64,000 nucleotides of DNA, taken from Anastrepha obliqua (Eukaryota; Arthropoda; Insecta; Diptera; Tephritidae). Of the stretch, positions 23,128 to 33,224 are shown one piece after another. The first letter of the stretch is position 1, and the number at the start of each line of letters is the position of its first letter. Below the pieces are notes generated by a model, which saw only the letters and a list, made by a program, of their open reading frames with translations, did no database searches and was not told where the DNA came from. The stretch spans positions 79,585,601 to 79,649,600 of the forward strand of contig NC_072894.1 of NCBI RefSeq assembly GCF_027943255.1, written 5' to 3'. The position numbers were made by a program, and so were the translations under genes.

Positions 23128-23130
23128 ATA

Positions 23131-23524
23131 TATGGAAATGAATGCGTTTGCAAACGATGTTTTCGGCTATGAACAAATGTTGGAATCGAATGAAAAAGGA
23201 AAGAAACGCGAAATGATAAAAAAAATTCTTGGAAAATTTAAAATGAATGGTGCTTCATTGGAAAAATTCAAAGGTAATAAGAACATACACAAGATAAAGT
23301 TAGAATTCGAATTTTTAGATTTAATTTGTTTATTTCTCATTTTTTCAGAAGTACACCACACAACAACTCATTCCAACTCTGATTTTGAAATCCTGTTGGA
23401 ATTGGTGATCGATAATTTTGTCACTATAATGGTCAATGGAAATTTGCGTGTATCAGACCCTGCATATTATTTACCATATCAACTTTTTATGGAACATATG
23501 GACCAAATGAACACAAAAAAATAA
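23131..23524 (+). pseudogene. unrecognised gene 3' end with an intron, inside the Helitron
   Basis: Two coding blocks: MEMNAFANDVFGYEQMLESN onward to ASLEKFK, then EVHHTTTHSNSDFEILLELV to the end EHMDQMNTKK and a stop at 23522-23524. They are separated by GTAATAAG...TTTTTCAG (23274-23348), a 75-bp AT-rich sequence with proper GT/AG ends that happens to be in frame and stop-free. An AATAAA follows at 23578. The open frame could be read from 23042, but its first 28 or so codons are antisense to the Jockey LINE and not part of this gene. I do not recognise the family: no transposase, RT or helicase motif is visible. It is acidic/hydrophobic and helical in look, probably the last two exons of a host gene. 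Confidence 0.5.
23274..23348 (+). other. candidate intron, 75 bp
   Basis: Begins GTAATAAG and ends in a pyrimidine-rich TTATTTCTCATTTTTTCAG. It is much more AT-rich than the flanking codons. Removing it joins EKFK to EVHH in frame (phase 1). Short introns of this size are usual in flies. Confidence 0.55.
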
Positions 23525-23577
23525 TTTAGTTTTGTTTTGATTTTTTGCAACATTTTGGTTTTCAGTTAATATTGTAC

Positions 23578-23583
23578 AATAAA
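23578..23583 (+). promoter_or_regulatory. poly(A) signal AATAAA
   Basis: Canonical hexamer 54 bp after the stop of the unrecognised gene fragment. Confidence 0.4.
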
Positions 23584-23639
23584 AACAATACTGTTCTTTC
23601 GTGAACACAAAATTCTAAATTTATTACGTTGTTTGTTTA

Positions 23640-24360
23640 GAATTTTTTTAGAAAAAAACTAAATTTTTTGGTTTTGAGGAAATTTGTTTATTGTTGCTAT
23701 TTGTGAAAGCGTAGATATTTGTAAGTATTTGACTATAATCCTAAAAGTTAATGGAATACCACTATGACACATAGAAAAAATTTTTTCAAAGGGGTGTTTT
23801 TCGAAAATTATAAAAAAAATTGTTTTCAAACATTTTGAAGAAATAAAGTAAAATAAAAAAATTTCGAAAGCATGAAATTTTTTCAAAACCAAATTTTCCT
23901 CAAAAAGATAAAAGAAATTTCTTCGAAGAGGTGTTTTTCTAAAATTACAAAAAAAAAAATTTCAAAAATTTTAAACAAATAAAATAAAATAAAACTTTTT
24001 CAAGGGTATGAAATTTTTTCAAAACAAAATTTTTTGAAAACCAAACAAAATTTAAAAAAAAAATGGTGTTTTCAAAGCATTTCATATTCCACTATTAATA
24101 GAGAATACATTTTTTCGAGGGGGTGTTTTTCAAAGCGGAAAAAAATCTTTTTTAACAAATCAATTTAAACTTTTACAATACAAAAGTATGAAATTTTTTC
24201 AAGAACAAAATTTTCTCAAAAACGTTAAATTAAAAAAAAATAGTTTTTTCAAAATATTTAATTTTCAGCAATTAACTGAGAAGAAATTTGTTAGAGCGAA
24301 GTGTTTTTCAAAACTTCAAAAAACACTTTTTAACCAAAAAAAATAAACCTTTTTTCAAAA
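23640..24360. repeat. degenerate AT-rich tandem repeat
   Basis: A module with GAGGTGTTTTTC followed by TGAAATTTTTTCAA..CAAAATTTTC recurs about four times, with GGTGTTTTT at 23793, 23930, 24121 and 24300, a spacing of roughly 140-190 bp. The copies are diverged. It lies between the gene fragment and the helicase inside the Helitron. Confidence 0.65.
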
Positions 24361-24369
24361 ACAACAGGA

Positions 24370-25080
24370 ATGATAACATTGCCTAACAATTTCTGCACTT
24401 TTGCACAGTCTAAAGAGGCATTGATACAGAGTGTATTTCCAAACATAGTTCAACATTACAAAAACCATGATTGACTCAGCGAAAGAGCAATTTTAGCTGG
24501 GAAAAATAAGGACGTCAATGATATAAATTCAGCTATTTTAGATCAAATACCTGGTGACATAGTTGCGTATAAGTCAATGGACACTATTACTGATCAAGAT
24601 GAGGTCGTAAATTATCCAACTGAATTCTTAAACTCACTCAATTTGCCAGGCTTACCACCTCATAATTTACGATTAAAAATTGGATCACCGATTTTTATGG
24701 TGCGCAATAGTAATGTGCCCCGACTTTGCAACGGTACCAGACTCGCTGTGAAGAAGCTAATGGGTAACGTTATCGAAGCAACAATTTTGAAAGGGAAGTA
24801 CAAAGGAGAAGACATTTTGATACCCTGAATTCCACTGATTCCGGCGGATTTACCATTCGATTTCAAACGTTTGCAGTTCCCTATTCGCCTTGCCTTCGCT
24901 ATGAGAATTAATAAGGCGCAAGGACATCTCTACAAATGTGCGGTATTAATTTAGAATACCCAATTTTTTCTCATGGACAATTGTATGTAGCTTGCTCACG
25001 AGTTGGCAAACCATCGTCATTATTCACGCGAAAGATGAAAAAACCAAAAACGTTGTCTACCAAAAAGTGTTACAATAAAG
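24370..25080 (+). pseudogene. Helitron PIF1-type helicase C-terminal domain
   Basis: From 24370 the frame MITLPNNFCTFAQSKEALIQ continues to LSERAILAGKNKDVNDIN, NYPTEFLNSLNLPGLPPHN, LRLKIGSPIFMVRN, PRLCNGTRLAVKKLMGNVIEA, LPFDFKRLQFPIRLAFAM and INKAQG (helicase motif near the C-terminus). After a frameshift near 24930 come CGINLEYPIFSHGQLYVACS and RVGKPSSLF. This is the C-terminal half of a SF1B PIF1-like helicase as found in Helitron Rep/Hel proteins. Two stops (after YKNHD and after DILIP) look like point changes to TGA. The Walker A motif and the Rep domain are absent. Confidence 0.92.
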
Positions 25081-25160
25081 TTCGAATGAAATTGTATCAA
25101 AGAATTTGCTTTGTTTCGTATTAATTTTATTCTCTTTCAGCAAATCATTGGATTTATCGT

Positions 25161-25187
25161 CTAGCGAAGCGGGCGAGGGTACGCTAG
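25161..25187 (+). other. Helitron 3' terminal hairpin and CTAG end
   Basis: CTAGCG at 25161 pairs perfectly with CGCTAG at 25182-25187, enclosing a GC-rich loop. CTAG followed by T is the canonical Helitron terminus. Confidence 0.85.
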
Positions 25188-25744
25188 TATCCTATAAATG
25201 CGAAAGAGCGATGGGAAACTCCCAATTCGATTGTAGAGATGGACTACGAACATCCGGGGCGTTGCTTTGCATTCAGCTTTTATTTCAGAGCTAAAAGGAC
25301 GTCCGAAAAGATGTATTCCTATGGTTTAAAGATTAGGAAAAATCTTGCAATACCTTTAAACATGACAAGTTTATAGAAATTCTTCAATCTGTGAGAATAG
25401 GTGGTAAAGAGATGCGTTCCATTACAAGCTTATATTGGCCCAAACTGCTTATGCAATTGATGGTGATGCTCTATTTCGCCAGTGGTGAGGTGCTCCCTGC
25501 TATTCAGCCTATACTCTGACAGGATGTGTCAAGAGTGAATGGTGAGTTTATAAACAGCACATAACATGGAGAGGACATTACTATTATAGCTGATAGTTTT
25601 GCAGGACTACAAGAACTGGTAACTAAAGTTAACCAATGTAGTGAAGCGTTCGGACTGCATATCAATACCAAGAAATCGAAGTATCTGAATGTTAGAAGGA
25701 AAAATGTTTATAGTAACAGAAATATACACATACCTATATATGTC
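25188..25744 (+). pseudogene. L2-like LINE RT, segment 2
   Basis: AMGNSQFDCRDGLRTSGALLC, KHDKFIEILQSVRIGGKEM, then after frameshifts EDITIIADSFAGLQELVTKV (the YADD region, with the first D kept in IIAD) and SEAFGLHINTKKSKYLNVRR. This is the finger-to-palm part of an L2/CR1-like RT. The frame is cut at NIHIPIY, where the I-like LINE is inserted, and resumes at 27266. Stops and frameshifts make it inactive. Confidence 0.8.
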
Positions 25745-26963
25745 TTATTGTACTATATGAAGCTTTGGAATGGTGGCTTAAAACAAATCAAACTACTGCA
25801 AACTACAAAGGCTGGCGTGCCTAAGCATAACAGGAGTCATAAGAATTACCCCAACTGCTGGCATGGAAGTGCTTTTAAATTTACAACCACTACATTTAGC
25901 AATACAAGAGGAAGCTACTATGCAAGCACTCTTTTCACATGAAAGAAAAACTTAAGCCAGGAGATCTTACTGAACACGTCAATATCTTTAACAGGGTACA
26001 ACATGCAGTAAGCGTAACCCAAGTGAATGAGAACACGGAACCCGTACCCAATTTTACAAAGAGATACAAGGTTATCTTGCCATCTAGGGAAGAGTGAAAC
26101 ACGAACCCAACATGGATAAATGATGGCTTACAAAAATGATAAGCACACTATGGTTCAAAACCACTCCAAGGAGTAGGAGCTGGAATAGTAGGGCCTAGAG
26201 CACACAAACCCCTAACACTAAGTACAGATACCACAATTTTCCATGCGCAGCTCTTCGCCATATGGAAACAGTGGAAATCATATTTAAAAGAGGGTTCGAG
26301 AAAGTAAAAATTAAAATACTTTCGGACTGCCAATCGGTTCCCAAAGCCTTGAATAGGCAAATCAAAAGTCCTAATAGAGTATAACAATGCACTCAACAAA
26401 CTGGCCACTCATTATCAGGTCTCACTGATTTGAGCACCAGGACACGGGTGGCACAAAGGTAATGAGAAGGCAGACTTGTATGCCAAAAAATCCAGATCTG
26501 GATCCAGACTAAAATCAGGGAGCACTGAAATGGCACAAGCGGCCTTAATCACTTTAAAAAGTTTTTGAACTTCAATGCCAACAGAACAAAATCTACTCTA
26601 ACCCTAGATAAAAAGGGCCTCAGATTACTGTGTGGAGCACTTACAGGTCACTTTGCCTGTAATAAACACTTTAACACACTAGGGTTATCTCGTACAAGCA
26701 GGTTCTGCTGCGATCAAGAGGAGTCTATGGAACACTTAATCACCAACTGTGAGGCATTAGGCCAAAAGAGACACGAATCCTGGGCTCGTACCAACTAGAG
26801 GAGGAAGACCTACTATTGCTCCCTCTTAAGAAGCTGGTTCGAGTCCTCGGTATACAAAATAATTATAATTCATTAATTAGGAGCGCACAAATGATCAAGC
26901 TGGTCGCAGTGCATAGAGGCCTTAGCCGAACCCGCCCAACCATTACAATACCATTATCATTAC
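25745..26963 (+). pseudogene. I-like LINE 3' fragment: RT end and RNase H
   Basis: Begins with the RT thumb (VLLYEALEWWLKTN), then PNFTKRYKVILPSREEWNTN, a damaged TDG.K region, VGAGIVGPRAHKPLTLSTDT, IFHAQLFAIW, KIKILSDCQSVPKALNRQIKS (RNase H D), APGHGWHKGNEKADLYAKKS (GH..N..AD) and a Cys/His end C-x-x-D..EHLITNCEAL. Frameshifts split it into at least four frames. The 3' end has an ATTAC-like tail (26940-26963). ATGTC flanks both sides (25740-25744 and 26964-26968), consistent with a short duplication in the L2-like LINE. Confidence 0.82.
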
Positions 26964-26971
26964 ATGTCAAC

Positions 26972-27265
26972 GACCGCCGTAGTAATCGGGTGGTACGTGA
27001 CTGCCGTTCGGCGAGTTGAAGTTGGAATCTCGGTGAAGCAACAAAATGAAGAAAAAGTTGTTCCTAATAGCAGTCGCCCTTGGCGGGCAGTGGCAAGCCT
27101 CTGAGTATATTTCTGCCATGAAAAAGCTCCTCATAAAAAAACGCCCTCCATTTGAGGAACAACATCAACACGCACGTCACAAAGAGGAAGACGAGCTCGG
27201 CCAAACACCCAAAGAGGGCGTAAGCGCCAATTATATATGTTATTATATCTATTATGTATATACAT
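26972..27265 (+). mobile_element. tRNA-derived SINE, full length
   Basis: Head CGCCGTAGTAATCGGGTGGT, degraded B box, core AAAAAGTTGTTCCTAATAGC and CGCCCTTGGCGGGCAGTGGC, TTTCTGCCATGAAAAAGCTC, CCATTTGAGGAACAACATC, GAGCTCGGCCAAACACCC and GTAAGCGCCAATTATATA. Flanked by ATGTCAAC (26964-26971 and 27266-27273). It is inserted exactly where the I-like LINE met the right part of the L2-like LINE. Confidence 0.85.
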
Positions 27266-27830
27266 ATGTCAACAATGCGACCATTGAAGGGTTAAAAATT
27301 TTAGGTATCTGGGAATTAACCTAAATTAAACTTGGAAATGTAAGACAAATATAAAATGCAGAGTAGAAATAACACGCAATGTTTTTTTCCGTATATAAAA
27401 AGATAATAACCAGCCACGACCATTGCCTCAAAACCGAAATACGATATGTAAAATGCTATGTTTGGTCGGTACTTCTCTATGCCATGCAAGCTTTGACCCT
27501 TAACGTAGCAGCTATAAACAAGCTTGAAACATTCGAGTTATGGATATATCGACGAGTTCTAAAAATACCGTGGATAGATCTTCTTCTTCTTGTTTGGCAC
27601 GATAACCGCTTACGCGAGTATAAAAAACCGACACAAGAGATGGCGCAGTGCTGAAAGCGTCCTTTATATTGTGATGCATGGGACTTATATCAAACGCCAA
27701 CTTTTGCTGCTAATCTTATCAACTGAGACCAAAATGAAGTCGACAATCGAGCAGAAATGGCTGCAAGTGGTAGATGGGAAGGGTACTGCTCAATCAAGGG
27801 AGAAGACATATCTTAAGCGCTAGAAGCTCA
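27266..27830 (+). pseudogene. L2-like LINE RT, segment 3
   Basis: Resumes VNNATIEGLKILGI, then IRYVKCYVWSVLLYAMQALT, LNVAAINKLETFELWIYRRV and LKIPWID, the RT thumb of L2/CR1-like elements. A 40-bp RTE tail interrupts it at 27579. The remainder to about 27830 is probably the same ORF but too degraded to follow with confidence. Confidence 0.75.
27579..27618 (-). mobile_element. very short RTE-like LINE 3' end
   Basis: Reversed, this reads CTCGCGTAAGCGGTTATCGT followed by GCCAAACAAGAAGAAGAAG. That matches the last codons, stop and AAG tail of the RTE-like copy at 10.13 kb. Only about 40 bp were copied in. Confidence 0.8.
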
Positions 27831-29204
27831 TACCATAGACATTGAATGAAAGGTTCATCTAGCAGTACCAATCCTGACATCAAACGGTTATCACCCTTTC
27901 AAATGTCTAATTAATAGTGATAAGGCTGGGCTTGCGAAAGGCTTTTTTAAAAACTGGACGTCTTCAAACGAGGAATGATCAAATTAACATTAAAATGGAA
28001 AATGTTATTGAATAAAGCAACGCATATTTGACCGTAATCTGGTAGTTCTAACTATAATTCAAATTAAAATTTTTTACTTGACTTCACACAGATAGAATGT
28101 ACAATCAACAGACTAAAATAGGGCTCTTGTATTGGTGTATTGTGTATATAATTTATAACTACCATCCTGGCAAAGCAGGGAGCGAGCTTAAACTCTTCGC
28201 TATATTCCTGTATAAGTCACTCTTGCCCGATATGATGTTTCATTTTCAAAGAAAAATGCACCAGTGAAGCAAACGTTCTAAAATCCGCAGCACACCGTCA
28301 CTCCCTGAAGATGCACTGGCTTCTCGACTATTCCCTGCGGGTTTTGCGATATTTAGATAAGGCAGCTTGGTGTTTTAACATAGCCGTCGAGCTCAAAAAA
28401 TATGATTTTGTCTTATTTTAAATAAACGTACATTTGGGCTAAACAACACTTTAGAAATAAGTATGCAATATTTTCCAACGTTGTTTAAGTATTACGCTGT
28501 AAGATCTCCAGCAGGAAAAGCTGTCCCTGTGCGATAAAATATGATCATAAGACATATATGGACCGCGCTGTGCTTACACTAATTAAATATAGTAAATGCA
28601 TTATTCTACTTCTTTCGGCCCCACCAAGTAGCTTTACCTTTCGGAGTATCGCCACAGAGTTTGAGGTAGGTCGTCTGACCTTTGTCGATTACTGGTTATC
28701 GGCTGCACTAGCTGTCGGCTAGTTAAGCTGCTTTAAAGGGACCATTTTCAGAGTTAAGTAAAATGTTAAGGAAAACCATATCTATGCCTGCTGTAAGCCC
28801 GCGTAATTTTGCGCGAGAAGCAGCTGTGCGTCTTGGTTGCGAGATCACTTTATAGAATCTAGATAATTTTTGCCGACAAATAATCTATTTTTGCGCTTGA
28901 GTTTAAGATATTTAGTTATTTTATTATAAAGTTTTTTATTATTGTATTAATTTTATTAATTATACTTAGCTATTGCTTATAAGTGTTGCACAATTGCACT
29001 TAGTGAATATTTTATTTATTTAATATAATGAAATATACTTATAAATAAATATATTACATATTTGTGGCAGCACTAACAACAATGCCTTCAGCTGCTTAGT
29101 GTATATAATAGATGCTACTATATTAGTATTAGTATAAATAATTATAATTTGTATAACCAAAATTAAATTTGATAGTTTAAGTTCATTAAATTTTGTTACA
29201 TAAT
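27831..29204. other. non-coding stretch
   Basis: About 1.4 kb with no recognised gene or repeat; very AT-rich from 28900 onward. Confidence 0.4.
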
Positions 29205-29740
29205 TTAGCTTTGCTGATATATTTGTATATTATTGAAATATTTTCTGCAGTAGGAGCTTTTAAAAGCTCTGATGGCGTGTTCTGGGCATGTATCCAGGAT
29301 GTGTAGCGTAGATGTTGATGTGCTGTTACAATAAACGCAACCTGGATCGTAGCTTCTATTTAGAAGATGTTGGTGTGAAAGTGCACAATGTCCGAGGCGT
29401 AGTCTTGAGAAAACTTTGAGCGCTGGAATACTACATGTTGTAGGGTAGGTTGTTTTAGTTTTGTTAGGATTAATAAGGCGATACCGGTTATTGTAAGTGC
29501 TCCATAACTCTTTTTGTTGATTTTCTTTCATTTTGTAAACATAGCGTAATATATCATTTTTCTCGTTTGTCTCTACGTAGTAGCAGGGCATATGTGATAC
29601 CTTTTTAGCTTCCTTATCGGCTACTTCGTTGCCGTGGGATACCGCAGTGGCTCGGTACCCACATTAGTTTTATTTTAGTCTTATATGCAATCAGGGTATC
29701 TCGAATACATAGTGAATATAATAGGCTATTAACAAGTGTA
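29205..29740 (-). pseudogene. LINE RNase H and C-terminal fragment
   Basis: Minus strand: KLMWVPSHCGIP (RNase H GH position as SH), GNEVADKEAKKV, then after a frameshift a 128-codon frame with TTCSIPALKVFSRLRLGHCA and CVYCNSTSTSTLHILDTC, the Cys/His end of a LINE ORF2. The N-terminal RNase H and all RT are missing. Its clade is uncertain (Jockey or CR1-like). Confidence 0.75.
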
Positions 29741-30689
29741 AACAAACTTACAAACAAGATTTCATTGAGGAACACTTTTCTTATATCACGAAAAATAAAA
29801 TTGAAGAAAAAAAACATAAAAATTGAGTCACAAAAAATTTCGACACAAATGGAAGAGCAAGTAAGTAGATAAATGGCTATACCGCACAGTCAATCATGCA
29901 ATTCCCAGAGCTTTCTCACCAAGAATACAGCCGATACTTCCACCTTGCATACACGCATACACACACATCTACGTACATATAACCTCAGCGAAGATTTGCA
30001 GTCCATCAAAGAAGCGCCTGAAGTAAAATTTGTGGCACAGCGAAAAAACATAAAATTAAATAAGGACGCTAGGCTATCAAAAAAGCAAAGCAAGGGAAAA
30101 GCAAACGAGAGTAAAGGCAAATGAAAATATAAAAAGAAAATGCGCCGAAGTGCATCACTGTGTGTGAGAGAATATTTCTTCGTAAATTTAAGTGCCTTAT
30201 GTGTGTATATATGTACACACATATGTACCATATATAAGTGGATATGGCGTTCAGGTCGTAAATTCTGTTCAAAAACACTCGTAACGTATACGCCACCGGG
30301 CACCAATTGAGAAAAGAAGCGTAGCTGAAGTGAAACGATACGAATGCTAAAAGCACTCTTCGCCTGTCTATTATTTTAATACTTCACAGGCAAACTACAT
30401 ACATATATATGCATACTTGCATGGATATAATCCTTGGAGGCAGCATATAAAAAGCTAGCCAAGCAGTTGAAATCCATTTAAGCGTCCATCCAAACTTGCC
30501 GGATTTTTTTCAGTAAGTTGGTAAATACACACTTGCCCAAACAAAGACGGCTGAATTCCTCCATCTCAAAACCTACAACTCATTCGTTTTTGAAATTCAC
30601 TGCAAGAGAGGTTCTTCAAACTGCAAAGATACTCGAATATAAAAAGGTCCAGGTCCAGGCGCACCGTCCGTATTCAAATTAGCCGTTGT
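29741..30689. other. non-coding stretch
   Basis: Short open frames on both strands; the one at 29890-30306 reverse is Phe/Cys-rich without a signal or domain. Nothing supported. Confidence 0.4.
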
Positions 30690-31109
30690 CTATGCCACAT
30701 CACCTTCTAATCCATTAATACCTCGCAAAGGAAACGTTTCCACAGATATGGAAGCAGCAAATAGTGGTACTAAGGCGTAAGTGCGGTACGCCTCCCATGG
30801 AACAGTCTAGCCACAGACTTATTTGCCTGCTGGACTCCGTAGGTAAAGTACAAAAGCCAATTAATTATAATCGTCTCAAGAGCGAGATCGAAGCAAGAAC
30901 AGAAATAGACGGTCCTTTGCCCTCGCCATAGATATGGCTAAGAAAGTGGCACAAGATGCGTTATGTGGTACTCGATGGCCATAAGGATCCAAAGAGTGCT
31001 GCTGAATTTAAAACCTTAGCTGTGCTCAACACTGCAAACGGGGCGAAAATCCAGGGTGCAGTGAAAAGTGAATTTTCGGTGGACGACTTTAAAATATACC
31101 ACCATCGCA
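30690..31109 (+). pseudogene. R1-like LINE RT fingers fragment
   Basis: Frames in order: FPQIWKQQIVVLRRKCGTPP, SHRLICLLDSVGKVQKPINY, NRLKSEIEAR, RSFALAIDMAKKVAQDALCG, then AAEFKTLAVLNTANGAKIQG. These match RT block 2 (..PSSYRPICLLDTLGK..) through block 3 (..TLDV.NAFNTANW..) of R1-clade RTs, with several frame changes. It ends at the left edge of the CAGTG element. Confidence 0.75.
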
Positions 31110-31965
31110 CAGTGCAGCCGATTCCCAAAAAGCTGGCCAAAAGTCGAAAAAAAAGTTTCTAGATAGAGTTTTTTTGTCTTTGGGTTGGCTACAGTAATGC
31201 CTTGAGTAGTGAAAACCGTTCATAGCAACGTCCTGTACCCTAAGTATCCTCTGTATTTTCAGTCGCAACGTGGCCTTCGTTTGAGCATCGTATTACTGTC
31301 GAGGAATAGTGAAAGTTGTACACATTTGAAAGATTTTGTAATGGAGTAAATTGAACAAAACCAAATGGAATCGTCTTCGGAAGGTTAGTAAAATACGAGA
31401 AATCTTTAGTACATATCAATACCTCGACACAAAATTTTTAGCTGCAGCAATACGTAGATACATTTTTTGCAATTTTTTTTATAAAATTTGAGTTTTCAAA
31501 CTGTATAGTAATACAACGCCGTCATATGCTGCTTTGAAACCTATTAAAGGTTACTCAAAAAAGTAATGGTTACTGAATAAAACAAGATTCAGCTGCTACC
31601 ACTTGCTACCTTGCGACCCCGAAAACATATAAATTTACATGCATCTTGATTATGTTCTTGAATATACGCTATTTCACGTGAGGGGGTGGCCAACAGGGGT
31701 GGAAGGGGCTGCATTTTCAAAATTTTAAGATCAAATTCGTAATTAGCGACCCTGAAAACATAAATTAACATGCATCTTGATTATGTTCTAGAATATACGC
31801 TATTTCACGTGAGGGGGTGGCCAATAGGGGTGGAAGGGGGTGGATTTTCAAAATTTTAAGATCAAATTCGTAATCAGCAACCCCGACAACCCCCGAGTAA
31901 GAAATTTTGAATCAATTACTTAATTTTTTGAGTTTTGGCCAGCTTTTCTGGAATCGGCCGCACTG
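31110..31965. mobile_element. CAGTG...CACTG element with inverted ends
   Basis: Left end CAGTGCAGCCGATTCCCAAA and onward to AAGCTGGCCAAAA; right end reversed CAGTGCGGCCGATTCCAGAA and onward to AAGCTGGCCAAAA: about 33 bp of inverted match. The 856-bp interior has no transposase. CAGTG/CACTG tips suggest a hAT-type MITE, but the flanks (CCATCGCA and TGCATCGG) are not a clean 8-bp duplication, so superfamily is open. Confidence 0.7.
31613..31905. repeat. tandem repeat, 131-133 bp unit, 2.2 copies
   Basis: Units start at 31613, 31746 and 31877 (GCGACCCCGAAAACAT, GCGACCCTGAAAACAT, GCAACCCCGACAAC). The first two are nearly identical, including the GC-rich GTGAGGGGGTGGCCAA segment. The array lies inside the CAGTG element. 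Confidence 0.9.
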
Positions 31966-32039
31966 TGCATCGGTTCAAACATGAACCAAATCCTGTATGG
32001 AACTACAGCGAAGGAAATGCAGGTAGTAGGAAGGAAATG

Positions 32040-32310
32040 CATATAGCTTTAGATGCAAACTTCGCGATATATTTGGACAACAATACACTCCTGAATTATT
32101 TGTGAAATTCATGCTACATAACAGCGAAAAATGGACGGCAGCTTGGAAAGTTATAGCAGAAATGATCAAAAGGCTAAGGACCCTCGAAGAGCACAGACCT
32201 AGGAGAGCCAACGAACTCCTCGTTCTTCCCTATGAAGTAATGAATGATGGAAGTCACGCAGGCAGAGGAGTTCCGCAAAATGACTGGTCTTATAGCACCA
32301 CTTGAGCGTA
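32040..32310 (+). pseudogene. R1-like LINE ORF2 C-terminal end
   Basis: A frame reading TPELFVKFMLHNSEKWTAAW, KVIAEMIKRLRTLEEHRPRR fits the last residues after the Cys/His motif of R1-clade ORF2. It is probably the far end of the same copy as at 30.7 kb, with most of the body deleted. Confidence 0.55.
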
Positions 32311-33224
32311 GCCTGCTACCACAACGCCCCTGAAAAACTCGAATTGAAAACCCATACATGTACATACATACACAAACAGTTGCAGCCTCGTACACATGCA
32401 TGGATCAAAGGATTCAATGTTATGGCGAATGAACAAACGCTGCAAGTAGCGAATGGAAGAGGGCGAACAAATGTGGTCGAAAACCATTTCATTCCAATAG
32501 CAAAAAAATGAGGGGAAAGCGGAAAAGCATGAAGTTGCGGTGGCATTTAATGCTTGCCAGTAGCTAGCAGTAACCACGAATTGGCTTGCCGGTTGATGAG
32601 CTCTTCGGTCTGCTGTCGATGATAAAAAACAAAAACAAATATTTTGCTACACTTACTCAGTCCATTCTTAACTCATCAACCCCTACCATTGCTTCATTTT
32701 TACTGCCTCATCTTTATCCATATTACCCGTTGTGGTTCTTAGCACTTTACCAATGCCCAAATAAATGAGCTTTGGGATATGCAACCAATTCGCAGTGGAA
32801 ATCATTACACAAATGTGGAAGGGCCGATGTGCTGACGATTGATTCGTAGGCGTAGTAGAGGGTTGAAGTACTTTTTAGGAAATGTTAGATTTTGCGAATG
32901 CCAAACTAAAGCTGTGCAGTGGCTACTTCTTTAATGGACAGTGGAACTTTTGCTGTATCGGGCTTGATTTTTTCTGCAAGTTCTTTACGAACGGAGGGGA
33001 AAATTCCAAAATGGAGCGATTGTAGAGAAAAATACTGTAAACCGACTCATTGCTAACTTTAATACTCAGTTTTAGTCAAAATAGTTGGGTAAATTTAGCG
33101 ATTTAGGCAGATAAGCAAGTTAGTAGAGAAAACAAAAACTCGGAAACAAGTTTGATTTTGAGTGGTGAATAGATTTATAAAAAAAGACGGGAGATATTAA
33201 ACGAAACTCTTGTAACGAAAAATA
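32311..33224. other. non-coding stretch
   Basis: No gene or repeat recognised; frames on both strands are short. Confidence 0.4.

Larger units (their letters stand above)
22362..25187 (+). mobile_element. Helitron, 2.8 kb, non-autonomous
   Basis: A rolling-circle transposon. The 5' end TTTATATATATAAAAATGAA fits the usual TC-TATATATATAAAAATGAAA start with TC changed to TT. The 3' end is CTAG at 25184-25187 with a terminal hairpin. It sits between A (22361) and T (25188), the canonical AT target, and the host LINE frame resumes exactly across the gap. It holds part of a PIF1-type helicase but no visible Rep (HUH) domain, so it is non-autonomous. A Jockey LINE 3' end and an unrelated gene fragment lie inside it. 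Confidence 0.85.

Noticed and set aside
23042..23130. Extending the unknown gene upstream to an ATG at 23042
   Set aside because: The minus strand here encodes the Jockey sequence IETLFS..ILRTLTNAPWYIP, so these plus-strand codons are a shadow of the LINE.
29890..30356. Two minus-strand frames of 138 and 95 codons
   Set aside because: They overlap each other in different frames, are rich in Phe/Cys/His from CA/TG repeats and show no recognisable feature.
31110..31965. Calling the CAGTG element a definite hAT
   Set aside because: The 8-bp flanks differ, and a 3-bp ATC alternative is equally possible.
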